The notes beneath the pieces are model-generated. The model was not told the origin of the DNA. It was given only the letters and a program-made list of their open reading frames with translations, and searched no databases. Of a stretch of 64,000 nucleotides of DNA, positions 1 to 8,321 are shown in pieces. The stretch comes from Rhodanobacter glycinis (GTDB taxonomy: Bacteria > Pseudomonadota > Gammaproteobacteria > Xanthomonadales > Rhodanobacteraceae): contig NZ_FOSR01000009.1 of assembly GCF_900114325.1 (NCBI RefSeq), positions 62,001-126,000 of the forward strand, read 5' to 3'. Position numbers and translations under genes: made by a program. Numbering within the stretch: the stretch's first letter is position 1; each line of letters opens with the position of its first letter.

Positions 1-96
1 ATCCCGGTGGTATTCGCCATCGACGGCAGCCTGCCGCACTACCACGTGCCGCTGCTGCTCAGCCCGTACGGCTACTCGGTGTACCGGGGGAACTGA
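1..96 (+). CDS. C-terminal end of an unidentified protein (5' partial)
   Basis: An open frame enters from the left edge and ends at a TGA at 94-96, giving 31 residues that finish in GYSVYRGN. The stop lies directly against the TTG start of the photolyase gene, so the two are probably co-transcribed and coupled. Too little is visible to assign a family. Its position suggests it belongs to the same light-response operon, which is inference from context only. Confidence 0.55.
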   Translation: MPVVFAIDGSLPHYHVPLLLSPYGYSVYRGN

Positions 97-1626
97 TTGA
101 CCCGCCTGCGCCTGCTGCTGGGCGACCAGCTGAACCCGCGTCATGCGTGGTTCGACACGGTCTCGTCCGACGTGCTCTACGTGCTGATGGAGGTGCGGCA
201 GGAAACCGATTACGTGCTGCACCACGCGCAGAAGATCTTGGCGATCTTCGCCGCGATGCGCCGCCTCGCGCAGCAACTGCGCGAGGCCGGCCATCGAGTG
301 GCCTACCTGTGCATCGACGATGCCGGCAACCAGGCATCGCTGACCGCTAACCTCGACCGGCTGATCGCGCAACACAGCGCCACCGCGTTCGAATACCAGG
401 CGCCCGACGAATGGCGGCTGGACCGGCAACTGGCCGACTATGCCGCGCAGCTGTCGCTGCCCGCCCGCTGCGTGGACAGCGCGCACTTCCTCACCACGCG
501 CCACGACGTGGCGGATTTCTTCGCCGCGCGCAAGCGCTGGACGATGGAGCCGTTCTACCGCCACATGCGCCAGCGCCATGGTGTGCTGCTGGAACCCGAT
601 GGTGCGCCGCTGGGCGGTCGCTGGAACTTCGACGCCGAGAACCGCAAGCCCTGGCGCGGCGAGCCGCCGGAGCCGCCAGACCTGCGCCCGCGGCACGACC
701 ACCGCGCACTGTGGGCGCGCATCCAGGCCACGGGCGTGAAAAGCTTCGGCGAGCCATCGGCGGCAGCGTTCCGCTGGCCGATCGACCGCGCCGAGGCGCT
801 GGCCCAGCTCGATGCCTTCGTCCAGCACGCCTTGCCGCATTTCGGTACCTACCAGGATGCACTGAGCCATCACGCGACGCGGCTGTTCCATTCACTGCTT
901 TCCTTCGCGCTGAATGTGAAGATGCTCGACCCGTCCGAAGTGATCGCGCGGGTGACGGCCGCGGGCCGCGCGGGGTGGGCACCGCTGGCAGCCGTGGAAG
1001 GCTTTGTCCGGCAGATTCTGGGATGGCGCGAGTACGTGCGCGGCGTGTACTGGGCGCGCATGCCCGGCTACCCGGCCAGCAACGCCTTCGATCACCACCG
1101 CCCGCTGCCGGAATGGTTCTGGACCGGCGGCACGCAGATGGCCTGCCTGCGCAGCGCCATCGGCCAGTCGCTGGCGCACGCCCACGCGCATCACATCCAG
1201 CGGCTGATGGTGATCGGCAATTTCGCACTCTTGGCGGGGCTGGACCCGCAGGCGCTGCACCGCTGGTACCTGGGCATCTACATCGATGCCTTCGAGTGGG
1301 TGGAGCTGCCCAACACCGTGGGCATGAGCCAGTTTGCCGATGGCGGCCTGCTGGCCACCAAGCCCTATGCAGGTTCCGCCAACTACCTGCACAAGATGGG
1401 CGACCACTGCACCGGCTGCACCTACCGGCACGCCCAGCGCAGCGGGCCGCGCGCCTGCCCGTTCAACGCGCTGTACTGGGATTTCCTGGATCGCCACCGC
1501 GAGCGGCTCGGCGCCAATCCGCGCCTGGCCATGCCCTACCGTCTGCTGGCGCGGATGGCGCCGGCCACTCGCCATGCCCTGCAGCAGCAGGCCGAGGCAA
1601 TCCTGGCGCGGCTGGACAGCCTTTAA
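97..1626 (+). CDS. phrB: Iron-sulfur (6-4) photolyase / cryptochrome-related protein (FeS-BCP, PhrB type)
   Basis: This 509-residue flavoprotein should repair UV photoproducts in DNA using blue light, by analogy with the FeS-BCP family. The N-terminus (LRLLLGDQLN) is typical of the antenna domain of this family and the C-terminal half is the FAD domain. Four cysteines, C350, C438, C441 and C454, match the [4Fe-4S] ligands that I recall for Agrobacterium PhrB, in both spacing and numbering. The start is TTG at 97, directly after the upstream stop; the matching cysteine numbering supports it. folE follows 98 bases downstream. These photolyases use a ribityllumazine antenna in known cases. Whether this enzyme repairs (6-4) products or acts as a photoreceptor cannot be told from sequence. 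Confidence 0.93.
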   Translation: MTRLRLLLGDQLNPRHAWFDTVSSDVLYVLMEVRQETDYVLHHAQKILAIFAAMRRLAQQLREAGHRVAYLCIDDAGNQASLTANLDRLIAQHSATAFEYQAPDEWRLDRQLADYAAQLSLPARCVDSAHFLTTRHDVADFFAARKRWTMEPFYRHMRQRHGVLLEPDGAPLGGRWNFDAENRKPWRGEPPEPPDLRPRHDHRALWARIQATGVKSFGEPSAAAFRWPIDRAEALAQLDAFVQHALPHFGTYQDALSHHATRLFHSLLSFALNVKMLDPSEVIARVTAAGRAGWAPLAAVEGFVRQILGWREYVRGVYWARMPGYPASNAFDHHRPLPEWFWTGGTQMACLRSAIGQSLAHAHAHHIQRLMVIGNFALLAGLDPQALHRWYLGIYIDAFEWVELPNTVGMSQFADGGLLATKPYAGSANYLHKMGDHCTGCTYRHAQRSGPRACPFNALYWDFLDRHRERLGANPRLAMPYRLLARMAPATRHALQQQAEAILARLDSL

Positions 1627-1724
1627 CGCAGCCACGCGCCGCATCCATGTGCGGCGGCGCTGCGTACAAGCCCGGCACGTTTCGCCACGCCCCCACCCGA
1701 CCGGCACAGCGCCAAGGCCAACCC

Positions 1725-2450
1725 ATGTCCACGCCCCCATCCACGCTGCCCCCATCCATGCCGCGTTGCGGCGAATCGGTCTCGCAGCGCGTGGCCGATC
1801 GGATGCGCGCAGCCCGCATCCGCTTCCACGCCAACGACAACATCGCGCCGTGGCTGGAGGAAGGCGAGCTGGCCGCGATCGAACAGGAGGTCGCCGGCAA
1901 GGCACAGGCTTTGCTGCGCGCGCTGGTGATCGACGTGGAGCACGACCACAACAGCCACGACACGGCGTGCCGGCTGGCCAGGATGTTCGTGCGCGAGGTG
2001 TTCGCCGGCCGCTACCAACGCGAACCCGCGGTGACCGACTTTCCCAACGTCGAGCGCCTGAACGAGCTGATGGTGGTGGGCCCCCTGCGCGTGCGCAGCG
2101 CCTGCTCGCACCACCTGTGCCCGATCATGGGCCGGGTGTGGATCGGCGTGTTGCCGCGCGCCGACTCGAGGCTGATCGGCCTGTCCAAGTACGCCCGGCT
2201 GGCCGACTGGGTGATGCGTCGCCCGCAGATTCAGGAGGAGGCGGTGAGCCAACTGGCCACCCTGCTGGAACAACGCCTGCAGCCCGAGGGTCTGGCCGTG
2301 GTGATGCGCGCCGACCACTTCTGCATGCACTGGCGCGGCGTGCAGGACGATGGCGCGCACATGACCAGCAGCGTGATGCGCGGCGCCTTCCTGGCCGATG
2401 CCTCGCTACGCAAGGAATTCCTGAGCCTGCTCCATGACGGGAGCGCGTAG
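1725..2450 (+). CDS. folE: GTP cyclohydrolase I (FolE type)
   Basis: It converts GTP to dihydroneopterin triphosphate, the first step of folate and pterin synthesis. The 241-residue protein has the zinc and active-site signature C127-S-H129-H130-L-C-P and the second zinc cysteine C200 in HFCMHWRGV. The first signature usually reads CEHHL, so the serine is a small deviation. The ATG at 1725 is chosen because it gives a normal family length; another ATG lies at 1758 and no strong ribosome site marks either. The copy sits directly behind the photolyase. Such pairs recur in light-inducible clusters, so this may be an inducible extra copy supplying pterin, rather than the housekeeping one. That last point is inference. 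Confidence 0.93.
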   Translation: MSTPPSTLPPSMPRCGESVSQRVADRMRAARIRFHANDNIAPWLEEGELAAIEQEVAGKAQALLRALVIDVEHDHNSHDTACRLARMFVREVFAGRYQREPAVTDFPNVERLNELMVVGPLRVRSACSHHLCPIMGRVWIGVLPRADSRLIGLSKYARLADWVMRRPQIQEEAVSQLATLLEQRLQPEGLAVVMRADHFCMHWRGVQDDGAHMTSSVMRGAFLADASLRKEFLSLLHDGSA

Positions 2451-2477
2451 GACATCCGTGCGCAATGGCGGTCGAGC

Positions 2478-2838
2478 TTGCAGTCTGCCGATGAACAGGG
2501 ATCGCGGCCGCGCGTCGTCGAGGAAAGGATCGCCGGCTATTTCCATGGCGACGGCTACGTGCAGCACAAAACCCAGAGTTGCCGACGGCCTCTCGGAACG
2601 GGCCATAGCACTGGAAGCCATGGCCCGTTCCGGCATCCACATGAAGTACGAACGCACACGCAAGGTGCTTGGCGAAGGCGACTTCGTGCTCGTCGCCAGC
2701 GAGGGTTGGTTTGCCAACAACCACGTCGCCTTCTACGACCTGTTCCGTGTTCAGTATGACCGGATCGTGGAACATTGGGATGTCATCGAGACCATCCCGG
2801 AACGCTCCGATTGGAAGAACACGAACGGCAAATTCTGA
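2478..2838 (+). pseudogene. Frameshifted, N-terminally truncated SnoaL-like (NTF2 fold) gene
   Basis: Two reading frames together encode a SnoaL-like protein. Frame 3 gives YFHGDGYVQHK and frame 1 continues with PRVADGLSERA and then the family's typical end (FYDLFRV, EHWDVIE, WKNTNGKF) to a TGA at 2836-2838. Removing one A from the run of four at 2568-2571 joins them into QHKPRVADG, the expected sequence. The first 20 to 25 residues of the family and a good start codon are also missing. It lies 27 bases after folE. Known SnoaL-like proteins are small cyclases, isomerases or of unknown role. The single-base shift could be a sequencing error, but the missing N-terminus argues for a decayed gene. 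Confidence 0.75.
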
Positions 2839-3089
2839 GGCGTCCCTGCATGGTTCGCCTCCCCGGCTGCTGCAGGGTTCGTGGAGGCACGGCGCCTGCC
2901 CCGAGGTGGCCAGGAGAACCAACTCGTGCGGCGGCAACTACCGCACGAGCTTCGCCGGTAGCACCCATGCGACGTGGGGCATACGCAGGCGGATACCGTC
3001 GCGACATCGCGAAAGCACACGCATCCAAAACCGCGTCTTCGACGTAAGGCTTACGTCAAGCAGGTTTCAGTCTGCAACCCGGGGTTGCC

Positions 3090-3698
3090 ATGCCGCAGTG
3101 CGAACGTATCGTCTATATCAGTCGGGCTGCCTTTGCCGCCAACAACCCATCCAGCGCCGTCGAGCCCGAGATCGGCCGCATCCTGATGCAGTCACGCCGC
3201 AACAATCCTTCGCGAGGGTTGGTTGGCGTTCTTTATTACGGCGATGGCCACTTCTTCCAGGTGCTCGAGGGTGAACGGGCCGCGATCGACGCGTTGCTTG
3301 GCACACTTCTCCAAGATACCCGCCATGGCGATTTGACGGTTCTCTCCCGACACGCCATCGGCCAGCCGAGCTTCGCGGGCTGGTCAATGAAATACGTGCC
3401 GGCAAGCGACGATGTCAAAAAACTGCTTGCGTCGTTCGGACAGTCCCGCTTCGACCCGTATCAATTCGACGACGCGCAGATAGGGGCGATGATCGCGCTC
3501 CTGCAGCAGCGTTCGGCAGCGTCCGAACCGGCCGCGGCCGAGGCACCATCCGAACCGCGTCGATCGATCAGCGACGACCACGAGCAAGCCGGGCGACGCG
3601 CACGTTACGCGCTGTGGATCAGCGTGATAGCGCTGCTGCTCTCAATGATCTCCATGATGATGGCGATATTGATTTACCGTCGCGGCATACTGCCCTGA
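3090..3698 (+). CDS. BLUF-domain blue-light sensor with C-terminal membrane anchor
   Basis: Residues 5-105 are a BLUF domain, which binds FAD and senses blue light. The expected photocycle residues are visible: Tyr9 (IVYIS), Asn38/39 (SRRNNPSRG), Gln57 (FFQVLEG), and Trp98 with Met100 (GWSMKY). After a variable acidic/basic linker, residues 171-193 form one hydrophobic helix followed by YRRGILP. No GGDEF, EAL or cyclase output domain is present. The protein therefore looks like a short BLUF protein tethered to the inner membrane with the sensor in the cytoplasm. It is a single gene between the photolyase/folE pair and a convergent hydrolase. The partner it signals to is unknown; the nearby ECF/ChrR system is a candidate by location only. 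Confidence 0.92.
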   Translation: MPQCERIVYISRAAFAANNPSSAVEPEIGRILMQSRRNNPSRGLVGVLYYGDGHFFQVLEGERAAIDALLGTLLQDTRHGDLTVLSRHAIGQPSFAGWSMKYVPASDDVKKLLASFGQSRFDPYQFDDAQIGAMIALLQQRSAASEPAAAEAPSEPRRSISDDHEQAGRRARYALWISVIALLLSMISMMMAILIYRRGILP

Positions 3699-3749
3699 AT
3701 GAATCGACGACCGAGTGCACGAGGTGCCGGCGCGGGCACACCCCGGGCT

Positions 3750-4796
3750 TCAAACCAGATGTGATTGAAACCAATCTGCAAGCTGGCCGGCGGTAGGCTC
3801 GATCACCAGCGGATCGTCGTAGAAACGGGTATGAAAGATGCCCGGAACGATATGCAGTTTCTTGTGCTTCGCCGGCATCAACGCATAAACATGTTCGGCG
3901 GCCTCCGGACCGCCGTCGGACATCTCGCCGTGCACGACCAAGGTCGGTGTCTTGAGCTTGCGTGCATGCTCGTCGACGTCGAAGGTCCATACTTCCGCAT
4001 CGCTCATGGTCGTGTAGCGGTTTTCCCAGCGGCTCGGCTTGCCCCATTTTTCGGTGGTCCACGGCATGTACCAGTCGTGGATCGGAGGCCAAGGCAGGCC
4101 TGCCGACTTGTCGGTGAGACTCACGACTTCGGTGTAATCGACGTGCCCGTTGTCGTGGAATCGCGCCAGGGCAGCACGACCGCGTGCGATGCGCTCGTGC
4201 AGGGTCGGCCCGTCGCCGCTGAAGAACTTGTGCAGGTTTTCCGCGTACAGGTATTGCCCCGAGACCAGTGCGATCGCCTTGATGCGTGGATCCGTCGCCG
4301 CCACGGCGATCATCTCCGAGCAGCCCTGGCAGATGCCCAAGGCGCCGAGCCGCGCCGGATCGATTTCGGGTCGCTGCGCCAAGAAATCGATGGCCGCTTG
4401 CGCATCGGCGATCTTGTTGGCGGGACTCTCGTGCCGCCGTGGCATGCCGCCGCTCTCGCCGCTGCAGCGCGAATCGAATATCAACGCGACAAAACCGGCG
4501 TTGGCCAGGCGTGCAGCATATTCCGCTGGCGATTGCTCCTTGACGTAGCCGAACGGCCCCAACAGCACGATGCCCGGGCGTTTCGAGGCCGGTGCCGTGG
4601 GCTTGAACAGCAGGCCGACGATGGTTTCGCCACCGCTGATGAACTGGATTTTTTCCACATCTTGTTTGCTGGTCGGCATGGGATTTTCTCCAGGCGACCT
4701 GATGGCCGCCAATGCGTTAAGTGGGGTGAAATCGAGCCACTGCGCTCCGCCCAGCAACAGTGCGGACAAGATCACCCTGCGCCGAGAAGGATCCAT
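3750..4796 (-). CDS. Exported dienelactone-hydrolase-like alpha/beta hydrolase
   Basis: The 348-residue protein has an alpha/beta hydrolase fold with the nucleophile elbow G-I-C-Q-G-C, i.e. a cysteine nucleophile as in dienelactone hydrolases, an Asp-containing region before VVHGEMSD, and a His near the C-terminus (GIFHTRF). The N-terminus SRRRVILSALLLGG is a twin-arginine-type signal, so export through Tat is likely. The ATG at 4796 is chosen over 4856 because AAGGA sits 8 bases upstream and because the longer version would overlap the preceding methyltransferase. It lies 52 bases downstream of that gene, so the two form an operon. The substrate is unknown. Confidence 0.8.
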   Translation of the reverse strand: MDPSRRRVILSALLLGGAQWLDFTPLNALAAIRSPGENPMPTSKQDVEKIQFISGGETIVGLLFKPTAPASKRPGIVLLGPFGYVKEQSPAEYAARLANAGFVALIFDSRCSGESGGMPRRHESPANKIADAQAAIDFLAQRPEIDPARLGALGICQGCSEMIAVAATDPRIKAIALVSGQYLYAENLHKFFSGDGPTLHERIARGRAALARFHDNGHVDYTEVVSLTDKSAGLPWPPIHDWYMPWTTEKWGKPSRWENRYTTMSDAEVWTFDVDEHARKLKTPTLVVHGEMSDGGPEAAEHVYALMPAKHKKLHIVPGIFHTRFYDDPLVIEPTAGQLADWFQSHLV

Positions 4797-4848
4797 CGCT
4801 GAGGTCCTTTTCGAGCGCTGAACAAGCGGCCGTTTCCAGTCCATGACG

Positions 4849-5421
4849 TCAGCCATCAGGCAACCACACGCTCAGCGTCATGTCGTTGCCCAGCGGAGCA
4901 CTCAACCAGGCGTCAGCGTCGGACAATCTCGAGCGATAGCTGGCGCTTCCCGGCCTCGCCAACTGCTGGTTGGCGCTGACCAGCAAACCGCCCGGACGCA
5001 GCAATCGACGCAGTTCGGCCAAATCCCCCGGCGTCGGGGCATGGCCATCGAAAAAGGCGAGGTCATAGTTGGGCTGCAGCGCGGGTAGCACGCCGGCAAA
5101 TTCGCCTTCGTGCACATTGATGCGTGCGGCATGGCCGGCTTTCTCGATGGCCGCGCGGGCCATCGCCACATGCAGCGGGTCGCGCTCCAGCGTATCGACC
5201 CGGGCTTTCTTGGCGCCACAGGCCAACCACAACGCCGTATAACCGAGCGCCGTACCGAGTTCGAGGATGCGTCTGGCATCCACGGCGGCGGCCAGCACAC
5301 CGAGCACCGATCCTTCGGCATGCGGGAATGCCCAGCAACCGTGCTCGTGCCGGTGGCGATCCGTGGCATCCCTGAGCGCACGCCAAGGATCGACGACTGA
5401 CGACGTGCTGGAAAGCTTCAT
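4849..5421 (-). CDS. Class I SAM-dependent (O-)methyltransferase
   Basis: The 190-residue protein resembles the catechol/caffeoyl-CoA O-methyltransferase group. It has the SAM-binding motif ILELGTALGYTALWL, the acidic ribose-binding stretch VDTLERDP, and the post-motif DLAFFDGHAP with the acidic residue that usually contacts metal or substrate. A strong ribosome site (AGGGAGG) lies 9 bases before the ATG at 5421, which decides this start over the upstream one at 5490. The gene is transcribed divergently from the LysR regulator across an 86-base region and is followed by the exported hydrolase. Small-molecule methylation is likely; the substrate is not predictable. Confidence 0.8.
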   Translation of the reverse strand: MKLSSTSSVVDPWRALRDATDRHRHEHGCWAFPHAEGSVLGVLAAAVDARRILELGTALGYTALWLACGAKKARVDTLERDPLHVAMARAAIEKAGHAARINVHEGEFAGVLPALQPNYDLAFFDGHAPTPGDLAELRRLLRPGGLLVSANQQLARPGSASYRSRLSDADAWLSAPLGNDMTLSVWLPDG

Positions 5422-5507
5422 TCGATACGCGCCTCCCTTTCGCCTCGCATGCGCCAAGGATGCAACCGACTTATCATGCCCACAATGCATTCAAGCGCAT
5501 ATCAAGC

Positions 5508-6428
5508 ATGCACCCAAGACATATTTCGGAGCTCGACCTCAATCTGCTGAAGCTGCTCGATGCACTGCTCGATACACGCAGCGTGACGTTGTCCGCCGAG
5601 AGGCTGGGCATCGGTCAACCCGCTGCCAGTCGTGCCTTGGCGCGCCTGCGCAAGGTGCTGGACGATCCATTGCTTGTGCGCACTCCGAGTGGTTACGAAT
5701 TGACTCCACGCGCGATCCGGCTGAAGCCGGAAGTCGTTCAGGCGATGCACGCGCTTGATCACGTGTTCGCGCCGCCGAGTTTCGAGGCTGTAACCAGTAC
5801 GCGACGCTTTCGCATCGCGACCACCGACTACGGATCCATGGCGGTCTTGAACCAGGCCGTGCCTGCGCTGTTGCGCAGTGCTCCTCACGCAAGCCTGGAC
5901 GTGGTGCCTTGGAGCGAGTCCACGCTGGATGACATGGCTGGCGGGGGAGTGGATCTGGCGCTGTACGCCGATGATGCCTTGCCGGCGGCGTATGCCTGGC
6001 GGCGGTTGTTCACCGAAACCTTCGTCTGCCTGTACCGCCACGGCCATCCCGTCGGCCCACTGGCAGCCGCGGGATCGAGCGCGTCGAGACTGAAGGCCTT
6101 GGGCAAGTATCCGCGAGCCGTGATCGCCTACCCCTCGGGACGAGTCACCCAACTGGACGATCTGCTGGATCAATGGGGGTTGCGGGATGGCCACGTCGCG
6201 CTCAGCCTTCCCTACTTCCTGGCGGCCCCCTGGATCATCGCCGAAAGCGATCTGGTGCTCGTGGCGCCGGCGCGCGTGGCCACTCGCCTTGCCTCGATCG
6301 CACGACTGGACAGCAGTCCGTTCCCGATCCGGGGCAAGGGCTTCGAGTACCGCATGATCTGGCACGAGCGCATGCACCATGACCTGGCCCACCGCTGGCT
6401 GCGCGAGTTGATCCGGCAAAACGCATAG
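5508..6428 (+). CDS. LysR-family transcriptional regulator
   Basis: Residues 5-65 form a LysR winged helix-turn-helix (DLNLLKLLDALLDT, AERLGIGQPAASRALARLR), followed by a periplasmic-binding-protein-like effector domain to residue 306. The ATG at 5508 puts the DNA-binding domain at the usual distance from the N-terminus; an ATG 48 bases upstream would add an unusual extension. It is divergent from the methyltransferase-hydrolase pair, the classic arrangement for a LysR protein that controls its neighbour and itself from the 86-base shared region (5422-5507). The effector is unknown. Nothing in the sequence links it directly to the light-response genes. Confidence 0.9.
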   Translation: MHPRHISELDLNLLKLLDALLDTRSVTLSAERLGIGQPAASRALARLRKVLDDPLLVRTPSGYELTPRAIRLKPEVVQAMHALDHVFAPPSFEAVTSTRRFRIATTDYGSMAVLNQAVPALLRSAPHASLDVVPWSESTLDDMAGGGVDLALYADDALPAAYAWRRLFTETFVCLYRHGHPVGPLAAAGSSASRLKALGKYPRAVIAYPSGRVTQLDDLLDQWGLRDGHVALSLPYFLAAPWIIAESDLVLVAPARVATRLASIARLDSSPFPIRGKGFEYRMIWHERMHHDLAHRWLRELIRQNA

Positions 6429-6714
6429 CCATGCATGTAGCTGCCGCATCGATCATTGCGATTTGCTCGCAACGGCCTCAATCATTCCGGGCAGGCGTTC
6501 TGCGGCAGTCGCAGGACTGGTCAGGCTGGAGCACCTTCCATCCTGGGCAGGGCCGACCGTCCAGCGTGCGGGCGTTCCTGGATACGTTGCCAAAGGATTT
6601 TGGCCGAGCTGGCCCAACGGCCTGAAGCGCTGCTCGCTTGGCAAACGCGCCGAGCAGGGACACTCGCGGCAGCTTCGCCATGGCCGCGCAGTCACGACCA
6701 GATGCCGCGCGCTT
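6429..6714. other. Intergenic region between convergent genes, nothing recognised
   Basis: This 286-base stretch separates the LysR gene from the end of the sigma factor operon. I see no convincing coding frame, RNA gene or clear intrinsic terminator in it. Confidence 0.5.
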
Positions 6715-7377
6715 TCAGCGTGCGGCAAACGCGTTGATCTGTCGGTTCTCCAAAGCCGGCGGATACGGCACCCCGGCGCGTGTCAGCGCCAGCATGCAAC
6801 GCCCTACTGACGCGGTAGTGGTGAAGCCGCCCGGCAACACCCGGCTTGCCAACGCCAGCAGCGGCGCCCCCAGCGCATACATTGCGCGACGGAAATCATG
6901 GGGCGAACGCTCGCCCTGCGTGGGGTGGATCACGCCCGGCCGCAGGCTGGTGGATGCCAGGCCGAAGCGGCCGGGCACGGCCTCGGCCTCGCCCTTCACG
7001 CGCAGCGGCATGAAGCGGCTGGCTGCGTCGGCGCCCGCACCGGAAACGTAGACCAGGTAGCCGCTAGGATTCGCACTGGCATAGGCGGCGCACACCCGCT
7101 CCAGCAACGCCACCGTGACCTCGCGATAGGCCGCCTCGGACAGCAGCAGCGGCAACGCCCCGGCGCAGTACAGGCACGCGTCGAGACCCGCGAGATCGAG
7201 ATTGGCCAGCGCATCGTCGGTGAACTCGGGCACCTGCAGCACGCGCAGCTTGGGCGATGTCGCCACCAATGGCCGGCGCACCAGCACGGTGACGTTGGCC
7301 ACGTCGGCCTGGCCAAGCAGCACGTTGAGCACGCCTTGGCCCACCAGCCCGGAAGCCCCCACCAGCAGCAGGTTCAT
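6715..7377 (-). CDS. NAD(P)-binding Rossmann-fold protein (atypical SDR / epimerase-like)
   Basis: The 220-residue protein starts with the dinucleotide-binding motif [16 protein letters not shown] and continues with [10 protein letters not shown] and RPGVIHP, typical of atypical short-chain dehydrogenases of the NmrA/epimerase group. No standard YxxxK catalytic pair is evident. The ATG at 7377 overlaps the stop of the DUF2256 gene in an ATGA, so translation is coupled to that small gene; an ATG two codons earlier is possible. It is the last gene of the sigma/ChrR operon. The reaction is unknown. Its membership in the operon suggests a role in the light or singlet-oxygen response. Confidence 0.85.
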   Translation of the reverse strand: MNLLLVGASGLVGQGVLNVLLGQADVANVTVLVRRPLVATSPKLRVLQVPEFTDDALANLDLAGLDACLYCAGALPLLLSEAAYREVTVALLERVCAAYASANPSGYLVYVSGAGADAASRFMPLRVKGEAEAVPGRFGLASTSLRPGVIHPTQGERSPHDFRRAMYALGAPLLALASRVLPGGFTTTASVGRCMLALTRAGVPYPPALENRQINAFAAR

Positions 7378-7523
7378 GCCCATGCGCCACCCCGGCCGTG
7401 TCGGCGACAACGATCGGAACAATAGACGACGCGCTCCAAGTCGCGTCGCCACTTCCTGCGCCACTGGAAATCGCGGCCGCACACCGGGCAGCGCTTGGCG
7501 GGAAGTTCGTGCTTGCGGCGCAT
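7374..7523 (-). CDS. DUF2256 small zinc-finger-like protein
   Basis: This 49-residue protein contains [14 protein letters not shown] followed by YCSDRCRR, the four-cysteine pattern of DUF2256. The cysteines (C12, C15, C35, C39) are spaced as a small zinc ribbon. Its stop codon overlaps the ATG of the next gene as ATGA. It begins 18 bases after the upstream SDR gene, so all three are one operon. DUF2256 proteins often occur beside cryptochromes and photolyases and are sometimes fused to them. Their function is unknown. An ATG at 7532 would add three residues; neither start has a strong ribosome site. Confidence 0.85.
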   Translation of the reverse strand: MRRKHELPAKRCPVCGRDFQWRRKWRRDLERVVYCSDRCRRHGRGGAWA

Positions 7524-7541
7524 GGCAGGCATGGCGGCGGC

Positions 7542-8267
7542 TCAGCTGGAGGCGATAACGCCGCGGCCACCATCCACGCCGATCACCTGGCCGGTGATCC
7601 AGCTGGACTGTGGTCCGAGCAGAAAGGCCGCCAGTTGCGCCGCATCCTCCGGCTGGCCCAGTCGCTTCAGCGGATGCATCGCGGTGATCGTGTCGCGTAC
7701 CCGTGCGCTGGTCAGCAGCGGACGCGCCAGCGGCGTCTCGGTCAGCGACAAGGCAATGGCATTGACCCGAATGGCTGGTGCCAGCTCGGCCGCCAGCGCG
7801 AGTGTGAGCCCTTCCACCGCCGCCTTGGCCATGCCAATGGAACCGTGCATGGCGAAGCCGTGACTGGCGGCCACCGAGGAAAACAGCACGATGGATGCGC
7901 CCGACGAACCTGCGCGCAGGGCTGGCAGCGCCGCCTGGATCGCCAGCGCAGCGCCGGCTGCATTCAGCCGATAATCGCGCGCCATGTCCGACGCTCCGAG
8001 GCGCGCGAAGGGTTTGAGGTGGATGTTGCCCACCGCGTAGACCAGCCCGTCCAGCAGCTCGGGTGCTTGTGCCATCACATGGGCAAAAGCATCGTCGTCC
8101 AGCACGTCGGCAGCGGTCCAGCCAGCCGCCAGTTCATCGGCCAGGGGGGCCAGCGTGGCGGCTTCGCGGGCCACCAGGTGCAGTCGATGCCCGGTTTCGG
8201 CCAGCTGTCTGGCCAGGCAGCGGCCGATGCCGCCGGTGGCGCCATAGATCAGGATATTTGCGGCCAT
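7542..8267 (-). CDS. Short-chain dehydrogenase/reductase-like protein lacking the catalytic Tyr
   Basis: The 241-residue protein has an N-terminal NAD(P) motif (YGATGGIG), an NNAG-like region altered to YAVGN, the catalytic-type serine region LFSSVAAS, and the C-terminal GQVIGVDGG of classical SDRs. At the YxxxK position it reads I-G-M-A-K, so the lysine is kept but the proton-donating tyrosine is isoleucine. It may use another residue, or bind rather than reduce its ligand. AGGAG lies 8 bases before the ATG at 8267. It follows the ChrR gene by 54 bases and precedes DUF2256 by 18, making it part of the sigma factor operon. Confidence 0.87.
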   Translation of the reverse strand: MAANILIYGATGGIGRCLARQLAETGHRLHLVAREAATLAPLADELAAGWTAADVLDDDAFAHVMAQAPELLDGLVYAVGNIHLKPFARLGASDMARDYRLNAAGAALAIQAALPALRAGSSGASIVLFSSVAASHGFAMHGSIGMAKAAVEGLTLALAAELAPAIRVNAIALSLTETPLARPLLTSARVRDTITAMHPLKRLGQPEDAAQLAAFLLGPQSSWITGQVIGVDGGRGVIASS

Positions 8268-8321
8268 GCCGGCGGCTCCTGCGTGGAAACGAGTTTGGCT
8301 GCAGCACGCCGTCGCGCGCTT

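Noticed and set aside
411..1724. Upstream extension of folE overlapping the photolyase gene
   Set aside because: The extra sequence is a shadow of the photolyase frame; FolE family length fits the ATG at 1725.
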